Positions 1-5,452 of a stretch of DNA of 5,452 bases are shown here, piece after piece (the first letter of the stretch is position 1; each line of letters starts with the position of its first letter). The position numbers were made by a program, and so were the translations under genes. The notes under the pieces were generated by a model. It ran no database searches. It was not told the DNA's origin and saw nothing but the letters and a program-made list of their open reading frames with translations. The stretch is from Verrucomicrobiia bacterium (GTDB taxonomy: Bacteria > Verrucomicrobiota > Verrucomicrobiia > Limisphaerales > DTLC01). The stretch lies in the NCBI GenBank assembly GCA_025061935.1, contig JANWZY010000191.1, forward strand, positions 1 to 5,452, read 5' to 3'.

Positions 1-34
1 CAAGAGAGTCATTACGGGATTGTCCGCGGCTCAA

Positions 35-637
35 TTAACGCGCCTGCGTGGCAGGTGGCGGGAAGATCGGTTTGTAATGCTCGAACCGGGCGATGACGGA
101 TTTGACATACCGCTTGGTGCTCGGGAACCCGATTTGGTCAATGAACAGCGCGCTGTTGGTAGCAGCCGCCCCCTGCGCCCACTTGAGTACATTCGCGCGC
201 CCGGCGTTGTAATCTGCAAGCGCATACGGCAGCGGGTTGTCCGTATCAGCGTACCTGTCGAGCAGTTTCCGCAGGTACCACGTCCCAGCAAGCGTGTTCT
301 TGGCCGGGTCAAACAACTGGCTGTGAACAAAAAACGGGATGCGCTCGGCCTCGGCCCATTCCCGCGCGGCGAGTTCGCCCACTTGCATCAGGCCGATCTC
401 ACCCGCGCGGCCGCGCGCGCGTGGATTGAACTTGCTCTCGCGCCAAACGACGGCTTTAACAAGCGCGGGCTCGACGCCGTACCGCGCCGCCGCGGCCAGA
501 ATCACCGGGTCCTGGCTGTGTTCACGCCAAACAAGCCAGCGGTCGTACAAGACCAAAAGACCGCTCGCAAACGCTGCCACCAAAATCCAAAATTTCAGGC
601 GTAATCCCGCGCGTGTTTTTGGCCTTTTATTTGGCAT
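35..637 (-). CDS. Membrane-anchored lytic transglycosylase (SLT/Slt70-like domain)
   Basis: This 200-residue protein is predicted to cleave the glycan strands of peptidoglycan in the periplasm, with release of 1,6-anhydromuramyl products. A basic N-terminus (residues 1-15) is followed by one hydrophobic segment (about 16-31), which fits an uncleaved signal anchor; no lipobox is visible. The catalytic SLT domain spans about 43-190. The ES.FNP motif at 67-72 (WRESKFNP) supplies the expected catalytic Glu67. It is followed by GEIGLMQV (79-86) and ADYNAG (141-146), and near the end by a YVKSVIARFEHY segment typical of family 1 transglycosylases. The domain looks complete and the protein is short, with no extra substrate-binding repeats. 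The ATG at 637 puts the anchor right after a short basic tail, and no strong Shine-Dalgarno sequence precedes it. The gene diverges from priA. Family assignment is secure; the exact subfamily (MltC, MltE or Slt type) is not resolved. Confidence 0.92.
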   Translation of the reverse strand: MPNKRPKTRAGLRLKFWILVAAFASGLLVLYDRWLVWREHSQDPVILAAAARYGVEPALVKAVVWRESKFNPRARGRAGEIGLMQVGELAAREWAEAERIPFFVHSQLFDPAKNTLAGTWYLRKLLDRYADTDNPLPYALADYNAGRANVLKWAQGAAATNSALFIDQIGFPSTKRYVKSVIARFEHYKPIFPPPATQAR

Positions 638-647
638 TGTTTACCGG

Positions 648-661
648 GGCACTTTCGTGCC
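648..661 (-). promoter_or_regulatory. Perfect 5-bp hairpin with GAAA tetraloop in the transglycosylase leader
   Basis: Read on the minus strand the bases are GGCAC-GAAA-GTGCC, a perfect 5-bp stem closed by a GNRA tetraloop. It lies 10 nt upstream of the transglycosylase ATG at 637. On the plus strand the same bases overlap the possible GTG start of priA (657-659). The structure is seen directly; any effect on mRNA stability or translation is inference, and a 5-bp stem can arise by chance. Confidence 0.35.
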
Positions 662-674
662 TAGACTACCGCAG

Positions 675-3095
675 ATGGTTGCACGTGTCACATTGGAAAT
701 CGCGCTTGGCAAATCGCTCGATTACAACGTGCCGCACGAATTAGCAGATCAGGTTCGCGTGGGCACGCGTGTCCAGGTGCCGCTGGGCCGGCGCAAAGTG
801 TTCGGGGTGGTAACAGAGCTGGCGGACCGCTCCGAGTATCCCAACTTGAAGCCTGTGCTCAGGGTTGTAAGCACGCCGTCTCTGCTCACAGTGGGGTTAC
901 TCCGGCTGGCGCGATGGATGTCCGAGTACTACTGCTGTCCTATTGAAGTATGCCTTAGGACCGTTCTGCCGGTGGCGGTCCGGCGCGAGCAACCGGGCTG
1001 GCGCCAGCAATTATTTGTGCGCGCGGTGCCGGTTGCGGGCGAACTACCCAGACTTTCAAAACGCCAGCTCGAAATCTTGCACATCGTCGAAGAACGGCGC
1101 GAGCTGCCACTGACCGAGTTGCTCAAGCTTGCCGGGACAACAACTGCAACCGTGCGCCGACTCGAAGACAAAGGGTTGGTTGTCGTTACGCCACAGGTCA
1201 CCGAGCGCGACCCGTACGCGCATGAATTAATTTTGCCCACGCATCCGCTGGAGTTGAATCCTGCGCAGGCCAGAGCGCTCGAGGCGATCAAAGCCGCCCT
1301 GCACGGAACAAGCGCTGCGCCCGGGACTTCGGGTGGGTCGGGCCCGAACGCGCTGCTGACATCCTCCCGGCAGGATGCCGGCAGCACGCTCAAATCCCCC
1401 GTGTTTCTTCTGCACGGTGTGACCGGTAGCGGCAAGACCGAGGTTTATTTGCAGGCGATTGCGCATGCGCTTGAACTCGGCAAGGGCGCAATCGTGCTGG
1501 TGCCAGAGATTTCGCTCACGCCGCAGACGGTCGAGCGGTTCAAAGCGCGGTTTTGTCACGGGCCGAACCGGACGCTCGTGGCGGTGCTGCACAGCCACCT
1601 CTCGGCGGGCGAGCGGCACGATGAATGGCACAAGATACGTCAGGGCCGCGCGCGGATCGTCATTGGCGCGCGCTCGGCCATTTTTGCGCCCGTGCATCCG
1701 CTGGGCCTGATCATCGTGGACGAGGAACACGAGCAGACGTACAAGCAGGAGGAAGCGCCGCGGTACCACGCGCGTGACGTGGCCATTGTGCGCGGTCAGC
1801 TCGAAGGCGCGGTGGTCGTGCTCGGCTCGGCCACCCCGTCGCTCGAAAGCTACTACAACGCGCGCCGGGGCAAATACACACTGCTTGAGCTGCCCGAGCG
1901 CGTGGACGGCCGGAAAATGCCGTTCGTGCGCGTGATCGACATGCGCGAAGCCGCGCGCAAGGCCAAAGGCGTACCCATCTTTTCCGGCCAGCTCAGGGAG
2001 GCGATTACGCGCCGGCTCGAACGCGGCGAGCAGGTCATTCTTTTTCTGAACCGGCGCGGGTATTCGACCGCGCTCGAATGCCCGCTCTGCGGATACGTGG
2101 CCAAATGCGTCAATTGCAGCATCGCACTCACATACCACAGGCGCGAACAAATTTTGTTGTGTCACATCTGCGGGCACACCGGGCCGGTGCCGCTCGTCTG
2201 CCCTAACGAGAAGTGCCGCAGCCCGCGCATCCGCTACGCCGGACTCGGCACCGAGCGAGTCGAAGAAACGCTGGCCAAAATGTTCCCGTTCGCCCGCATC
2301 GGCCGGATGGACTCCGACGTGATGAAACGCAAAGAAGACTATCGCCGGTTATTGGCCGACTTCCGCGCCGGCAAACTAGACGTGCTCGTGGGCACGCAGA
2401 TGATTGCCAAAGGGCTGCACTTCCCGAACGTGACACTGGTGGGGATCATTTATGCCGACCTTGCGCTGCATCAGCCGGATTTCCGCGCAGCCGAGCGCAC
2501 GTTCCAGTTGTTGACCCAGGTGGCCGGGCGCGCTGGGCGCGGCGATGTCGAAGGCGAAGTACTCGTGCAAGCGTTTACGCCGTACCACCCCGCGATCCAG
2601 TACGCGCGCAGACACGACTTCAACGGATTCTACGAGCAGGAGATCGAGTTCAGGCGCCAGCTCCGGTACCCGCCGTTCACGCGGGTCGCGCTGCTGACGC
2701 TTAAAGGCAGGAACAGCGATAAGGTCAAACTCACGGCCGATTACCTCAAACGCGCACTCGAAAAAATGCGCGACACTGGCGCGCAAGACGCAGTGGGGGC
2801 AAACACCAACAGCACCCAGCCTCTCGTCAAAGTCGAAGAAGATGCGCAAACTGCGCCGGCCGAAACGCCCGCAGAAGCGCAAGACTCAACTCAGCGTGAT
2901 CTTTCAGATTTGATCATAGCCGGGCCGGCCCCTGCCCCGGTCTTGCGCGCGAAAACTTACTACAGGTACCAAATCGTGCTCCGCACGCGTCGCATGACCG
3001 AGTTGAGCCGGCGCCTGGCCAAACTCACCGAAACATTTCAGTTGCCCGAAGACGTCACGCTCACAATAGACATTGATCCGGTGGACCTGCTATAG
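675..3095 (+). CDS. priA: Primosomal protein N' (replication restart helicase PriA)
   Basis: PriA is a superfamily 2 3'-to-5' DNA helicase that recognises stalled or repaired forks and starts reloading of the replicative helicase. From the ATG at 675 it has 806 residues, longer than the roughly 730 of E. coli PriA. An N-terminal 3'-DNA-binding domain (about 1-105) leads into a winged-helix region and a low-complexity linker (about 210-242). Walker A is GVTGSGKT (248-255), Walker B is DEEH (349-352) and motif III is GSATPS (384-389). Eight zinc-binding cysteines lie at 469, 472, 478, 481, 496, 499, 509 and 514. Motif V includes GTQMIAKG (573-580) and motif VI is QVAGRAGRG (615-623). The C-terminal domain keeps AGPAPAP (749-755) and ends IDPVDLL. 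Extra length comes from the linker and from a polar insertion at about 701-744. I chose 675 because the family's N-terminal strand begins immediately after it; the in-frame GTG at 657 (preceded by GGGG) is a possible alternative that adds six residues. The reading frame stays open upstream to 339, but that part is antisense to the transglycosylase and not PriA-like. Confidence 0.97.
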   Translation: MVARVTLEIALGKSLDYNVPHELADQVRVGTRVQVPLGRRKVFGVVTELADRSEYPNLKPVLRVVSTPSLLTVGLLRLARWMSEYYCCPIEVCLRTVLPVAVRREQPGWRQQLFVRAVPVAGELPRLSKRQLEILHIVEERRELPLTELLKLAGTTTATVRRLEDKGLVVVTPQVTERDPYAHELILPTHPLELNPAQARALEAIKAALHGTSAAPGTSGGSGPNALLTSSRQDAGSTLKSPVFLLHGVTGSGKTEVYLQAIAHALELGKGAIVLVPEISLTPQTVERFKARFCHGPNRTLVAVLHSHLSAGERHDEWHKIRQGRARIVIGARSAIFAPVHPLGLIIVDEEHEQTYKQEEAPRYHARDVAIVRGQLEGAVVVLGSATPSLESYYNARRGKYTLLELPERVDGRKMPFVRVIDMREAARKAKGVPIFSGQLREAITRRLERGEQVILFLNRRGYSTALECPLCGYVAKCVNCSIALTYHRREQILLCHICGHTGPVPLVCPNEKCRSPRIRYAGLGTERVEETLAKMFPFARIGRMDSDVMKRKEDYRRLLADFRAGKLDVLVGTQMIAKGLHFPNVTLVGIIYADLALHQPDFRAAERTFQLLTQVAGRAGRGDVEGEVLVQAFTPYHPAIQYARRHDFNGFYEQEIEFRRQLRYPPFTRVALLTLKGRNSDKVKLTADYLKRALEKMRDTGAQDAVGANTNSTQPLVKVEEDAQTAPAETPAEAQDSTQRDLSDLIIAGPAPAPVLRAKTYYRYQIVLRTRRMTELSRRLAKLTETFQLPEDVTLTIDIDPVDLL
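1352..1385. repeat. 34-bp imperfect palindrome embedded in frame in priA
   Basis: The segment is symmetric about 1368/1369. The outer arms GCTGC (1352-1356) and GCAGC (1381-1385) and the inner arms CATCCT (1360-1365) and AGGATG (1372-1377) sit at equal distances from a CCGG centre, giving 14 of 17 pairs. It encodes about ALLTSSRQDAGS (residues 226-237) in the low-complexity linker just before Walker A, so no stop or frameshift results. This is the pattern expected of a palindromic element inserted in frame at a tolerated site, comparable in principle to Rickettsia palindromic elements. Only one copy is visible in this window, so membership of a dispersed family is inference. Confidence 0.5.
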
Positions 3096-3107
3096 CGCCC
3101 AGGGCCA

Positions 3108-3551
3108 ATGACCAAACCACACTTGGTGTGCTCTTATGAGCATGCTAAAACCTTCCTGGTCAACGCACAGCAAATGGCCACGAACCTGAAAAAACTACGC
3201 GCGCTCGCGGCTGAGGAAGTCGAGGCTACCTTGGCCGCGCTGCCGGCGCCGTTGCAAAAGGCTGCGCGCAAGCTCCCGATCACGTTCGAGCGCCGGCCGA
3301 GCCGCACAATGATAGCGGATGGCGTCGAGCCGGACACGCTCGGCCTGTTCCTCGGCCCCGAGTTCGCTGAAGAGCATGCTACGGACTGCATGCTGCCACC
3401 ACGGATTGTGCTCTACCTCGAAAACGTGTGGGACGCTGCAGAGGGTGACGAAGAAGCGTTCCGGCACGAGATTCGCACCACGCTGCTGCACGAGCTTGGG
3501 CACTACCTTGGACTTGATGAGGACGACCTACTCGCACGCGGCCTGGAATGA
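3108..3551 (+). CDS. Zincin-like metallopeptidase family protein (PF06262-like)
   Basis: This small protein carries one zinc-protease signature, HELGH (residues 128-132 from the ATG at 3108), followed by YLGLDEDDL, close to the HE.GH.fGl.d.d pattern of the small bacterial zincin-like family formerly called DUF1025. Upstream, LGLFLGPEF (about 78-86) and PPRIVLYLENVW (about 97-108) match that family's strand segments. No signal peptide or membrane segment is visible, so it is probably cytoplasmic. The family's substrate and role are unknown. The start is uncertain. ATG 3108 gives 147 residues; ATG 3174 gives 125, nearer the usual length, and begins right at the conserved helix (MATNLKKLRALAAEEV). 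Neither start has a clear ribosome binding site. The gene begins 12 bp after priA and is probably co-transcribed with it. It is the last gene before a convergent neighbour. Confidence 0.8.
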   Translation: MTKPHLVCSYEHAKTFLVNAQQMATNLKKLRALAAEEVEATLAALPAPLQKAARKLPITFERRPSRTMIADGVEPDTLGLFLGPEFAEEHATDCMLPPRIVLYLENVWDAAEGDEEAFRHEIRTTLLHELGHYLGLDEDDLLARGLE

Positions 3552-3665
3552 GCCTTGGCAAAGCCGCATTTTCAAAACCACGCCAGGCGAGTCCGCAGTT
3601 GATTCCGACTGCCGCACGCCGCGCGAGCCTTTTTGGGTCAACCGGCGCGAAACATGCGGCCATGC
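3552..3665. other. Convergent intergenic gap, no convincing terminator
   Basis: These 114 bases separate the ends of the metallopeptidase (plus) and the nucleotidyltransferase (minus). A 5-bp inverted repeat, GCAGT (3595-3599) and ACTGC (3608-3612), has an 8-base loop but no T tract directly after it. A run of five T on the plus strand (3630-3634) follows GC-rich sequence in which I could not form a good stem. Termination here is therefore either Rho-dependent or not recognisable by eye. Confidence 0.4.
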
Positions 3666-5021
3666 TCAAGCCACTCCGGGGGCTGATCCTTGACCCGCAA
3701 TTTGTTGCAGTCGCAGCCGCGCCCATTCGCGCGCCTGCTCGGGCGTTTTCAGCTCATCCTGCAACTGTTTTTCGCGAATCTCGGCTAACAGCGCGCCCAT
3801 TGCCGGCCCGGGCTTCATCCCGAGCGCGATCAAGTCGTGCCCGGTCAATAGCGGCGGGCGCACCTGCGGCTCGCGTTCAAGCTCGGCGGCTTTTTCACGG
3901 AGGAACTCGTACACATCGAGCCTGCCGTGCGAGCCGAGGCAGTCGAGCCTGTGCAGTTCCAGCTCGAGCTTGAACGTCGGACGCAGCAGCAACCGGCGCA
4001 ACGTTGACTTGCGCATTTGCATGGCGTCCTTGAGCTGCATGTGGTACCGGACGACCTTGACCACTTCTTCGATCTGTTTGCGCGGGAACCGTAGCCGCTC
4101 GAGCACAGCTTCGGCGATCTCGGCACCGAGCTTCTCGTGTTCATAGAAATGGATTGTGCCGTCGGGGTCGCGCGTGGCTGTTTGCGGCTTGGCAATGTCG
4201 TGCAGAAGCACTGCCCAGGGCAACAACGGGTCGGCGTCATTAGGCATGTGTTGCAGCATCAGCTTGATGTGCGTATAGACCGTGCCTTCTGGGTGGTAGT
4301 CGGGCGATTGCGCGCAGGTGATGGTCGGGACAAGCTCCGGCAAGACGTGCTCGAGCAGGCCACTTTCGCGCAGCAGCTCAAGCCCGCGCGCCGCATGCGG
4401 CGGCTTGAACAACTTGATAAGTTCCTCGCGAATGCGCTCGGCGCTGATGCCGGTGATCTTATGCGCGTTTGCTTTCAGCGCGGCAAACGTGCCCGACTCG
4501 ATCTGAAAGTCCAGTTGCGCCGCGAACCGGACCGCACGTAGCAGGCGCAGGTGGTCTTCGGCGAACCGCTCCTCCGGGTTGCCGATCGTGCGTATGAGGC
4601 GCGCGCGCAGGTCGGCTTCGCCACCCACCCAGTCGTGCAGTTGGTTCGTGATCGGGTCGTAAAACAGCCCGTTAACGGTGAAGTAGCGGCGCAATGCATC
4701 GGCGCGCGCGTCGCTGAACACGACCTTTTCAGGCCTGCGACCGTCAACGTAGTCCGACTCGGCACGGAACGTTGCGACCTGGAACTGGTGCCCGTCCTCG
4801 ACCACGACCATCACGCCGAACTTGCGCCCGACTGCAACGGTGCGCTTGAACAGCGCCTCGATTTGCTCCGGCCGCGCCGAAGTCGCGATGTCGTAATCGC
4901 CTGGCTCGCGTCCGAGCAACAGGTCGCGCACGCATCCGCCGACCCAAAACGCGCTGTGCCCGGCTTGTTGGAGCCGTTGCACAATGCCTGTGGCAATGTC
5001 GCGTAAATTGCGCGCGCACAT
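3666..5021 (-). CDS. CCA tRNA nucleotidyltransferase / poly(A) polymerase family protein with HD domain
   Basis: This 451-residue class II nucleotidyltransferase is expected to build or repair the 3' CCA end of tRNAs from CTP and ATP. The head domain begins with VGGCVRDLLLGR (27-38), and GDYDIA supplies the two metal-binding aspartates D42 and D44 of motif A. Motif B at 111-118 reads RRYFTVNG, where RRDFT.NA or RRDFT.NG is usual; Tyr113 replaces the Asp. Motif D is EDHLR (155-159), inside the conserved stretch around LLRAVRFAAQL, followed by GISAERIREELIKLF (191-205). An HD phosphohydrolase domain follows, with H251, H274-D275, H295 and H327, and then a C-terminal tRNA-binding-like region (about 390-440). 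Length is normal and the frame is intact. The ATG at 5021 leaves 26 residues before the motif A glycines, which is typical; there is no clear Shine-Dalgarno sequence and the upstream frame closes at 5079-5081. CCA-adding, A-adding and poly(A) polymerase activities cannot be separated by eye, so no gene symbol is given. Confidence 0.92.
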   Translation of the reverse strand: MCARNLRDIATGIVQRLQQAGHSAFWVGGCVRDLLLGREPGDYDIATSARPEQIEALFKRTVAVGRKFGVMVVVEDGHQFQVATFRAESDYVDGRRPEKVVFSDARADALRRYFTVNGLFYDPITNQLHDWVGGEADLRARLIRTIGNPEERFAEDHLRLLRAVRFAAQLDFQIESGTFAALKANAHKITGISAERIREELIKLFKPPHAARGLELLRESGLLEHVLPELVPTITCAQSPDYHPEGTVYTHIKLMLQHMPNDADPLLPWAVLLHDIAKPQTATRDPDGTIHFYEHEKLGAEIAEAVLERLRFPRKQIEEVVKVVRYHMQLKDAMQMRKSTLRRLLLRPTFKLELELHRLDCLGSHGRLDVYEFLREKAAELEREPQVRPPLLTGHDLIALGMKPGPAMGALLAEIREKQLQDELKTPEQAREWARLRLQQIAGQGSAPGVA

Positions 5022-5054
5022 TTGCGAATTGCGGTTTACGATTGCCGATTTTGG
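5020..5054. repeat. Degenerate 7-bp tandem repeat at the nucleotidyltransferase start
   Basis: On the plus strand the units read ATTTGCG, AATTGCG, GTTTACG, ATTGCCG and ATTTTGG, five consecutive heptamers built on an A/T-rich half plus a GC-rich half. The block abuts, and slightly overlaps, the start codon at 5021, so it forms the immediate leader of the minus-strand gene in place of a Shine-Dalgarno sequence. The periodicity is visible in the sequence. Whether it is a slippage-derived repeat or has a regulatory role is unknown. Confidence 0.4.
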
Positions 5055-5131
5055 CGCAAATTGCCAGCCATCTTCGCCTTAAGTCGGCTCGTGCCCAAAG
5101 CTGCGGCACCCGGCATACGCTGACCGGACGA

Positions 5132-5151
5132 CGGTCCCCGGCCCCGGACCG
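5132..5151. other. GC-rich hairpin in the nucleotidyltransferase upstream region
   Basis: CGGTCC (5132-5137) pairs perfectly with GGACCG (5146-5151) across an 8-base loop. No T run follows on either strand, so it does not look like an intrinsic terminator. If the minus-strand gene is transcribed from farther upstream, the hairpin would lie in its leader about 110 nt before the start codon. Function unknown. Confidence 0.35.
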
Positions 5152-5375
5152 GCTCAACCCGGATTGTACCTGGCTTATGAGTGCACCGTCTTGCAGGACG
5201 GGTTGCGCACCGCCTGAGGCATTCGATGTTGATAGAGCTTGGGCGGCTGGGGGCCGCACACGCACGGTGTCGGCGATTTGTTGGAACTCGTTTCCGCTTT
5301 GGCCGAGCGGTTGCCAATCGAACCCGCTACCTATGGGGAGTCAGCCCAATAGACAAAATTTCGCCAAAGGCGCCC

Positions 5376-5405
5376 GCAACCTCGCATACTGCAACCTCGC
5401 ATACT
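5376..5405. repeat. Exact 15-bp tandem duplication
   Basis: The 15-mer GCAACCTCGCATACT occurs twice back to back (5376-5390 and 5391-5405) with no mismatch. Because the unit is a multiple of three, it preserves any reading frame through it; on the plus strand one open frame reads NLAYC then NLAYS. A perfect duplication suggests recent slippage or the start of a longer repeat array, but only two copies are present. Confidence 0.75.
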
Positions 5406-5452
5406 CCCAAACGCTCCGCGGCACAAGAGCAACATTCCAAGTATCCGCTGCA

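Larger units (their letters stand above)
5022..5452. other. 431-bp region with no defensible gene
   Basis: No protein-family motif, complete tRNA, tmRNA, SRP RNA or RNase P RNA could be recognised on either strand. Several overlapping frames are open, which is common in GC-rich DNA. Two plus-strand frames are still open at the window edge: one can start at ATG 5177 or 5333, the other at ATG 5226. Their predicted peptides are rich in Cys, Trp, Arg and Pro and look non-coding. The region should hold the promoter of the nucleotidyltransferase. A TACAAT hexamer on the minus strand (5163-5168) could be a -10 element, but no matching -35 lies 17 bp upstream, so I do not call it. Confidence 0.5.

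Noticed and set aside
408..427. Alternating CG-rich run as a possible Z-DNA or regulatory site
   Set aside because: It encodes the conserved NPRARGRAGE stretch of the transglycosylase, so codon use in a GC-rich genome explains it.
20..604. Plus-strand open frame across the transglycosylase
   Set aside because: The opposite strand encodes an intact SLT domain with its catalytic motif; this frame is a GC-driven shadow without recognisable motifs.
339..674. Upstream in-frame extension of priA
   Set aside because: It is antisense to the conserved transglycosylase domain, has no PriA-like features, and the family's N-terminal strand begins right after ATG 675.
1227..2177. Long minus-strand open frame inside priA
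   Set aside because: It is antisense to the helicase motifs and zinc domain of priA, and its translation shows no domain of its own.
3595..3634. Intrinsic terminator for priA and the metallopeptidase
   Set aside because: The only stem (3595-3612) is weak and lies far from the T run at 3630-3634; no GC-rich stem abuts the T run.
4551..5006. Plus-strand open frame opposite the nucleotidyltransferase
   Set aside because: It mirrors the codons of a well conserved catalytic domain on the minus strand and has no independent support.
5163..5168. TACAAT as a -10 element for the nucleotidyltransferase
   Set aside because: No recognisable -35 hexamer at 16-18 bp, and it would lie about 140 bp upstream of the start codon; too weak to call.
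4744..5317. Minus-strand open frames overlapping the nucleotidyltransferase 5' end and upstream region
   Set aside because: Arg/Pro/Ala-rich translations with no motif; one overlaps the true gene in another frame.
5281..5345. Possible complete tRNA suggested by GGCCGAGCGG and the TTCGATT-type T loop
   Set aside because: GGCCGAGCGG (plus) resembles a Leu/Ser D arm, but the T loop is on the minus strand; no cloverleaf with acceptor stem, D arm and T stem forms on either strand. Kept only as a fragment finding.

Overview
This is a GC-rich bacterial chromosomal window carrying four ordinary housekeeping-type genes and one non-coding flank. I see no insertion sequence, CRISPR array, phage gene or recognisable accessory cluster. 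The phylum cannot be proved from the sequence alone. Several traits recall Verrucomicrobiota-like genomes: a GEIGLMQ-type lytic transglycosylase, an in-frame palindromic element inside a coding region, short degenerate heptamer repeats ahead of a gene, and start codons without clear Shine-Dalgarno sequences. That assignment is an inference from memory, not a search result.

Layout. From 35 to 637 on the minus strand lies a small membrane-anchored lytic transglycosylase. It diverges from priA, the primosomal helicase on the plus strand, with only 37 bp between the start codons (19 bp if priA starts at an upstream GTG). priA ends at 3095, and 12 bp later comes a small zincin-like metallopeptidase (3108-3551), so these two probably form one transcript. 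After a 114-bp convergent gap, a CCA-adding enzyme/poly(A) polymerase family gene runs on the minus strand (3666-5021). The last 431 bp (5022-5452) hold no gene I can defend. They contain a degenerate 7-bp repeat just before the nucleotidyltransferase start, a GC-rich hairpin, a segment resembling the anticodon-arm-to-T-loop part of a tRNA, and an exact 15-bp tandem duplication.

The genes serve separate core processes: peptidoglycan turnover, replication-fork restart, an uncharacterised proteolytic or zinc-binding role, and tRNA 3'-end maturation. The points most worth a second look are (i) a Tyr in place of the motif B Asp of the nucleotidyltransferase, (ii) a 34-bp imperfect palindrome translated in frame inside a PriA linker, (iii) a low-complexity insertion and an altered zinc-ligand spacing in PriA, and (iv) the tRNA-like fragment in the final intergenic region. 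I did not find a clearly new multi-gene system here.
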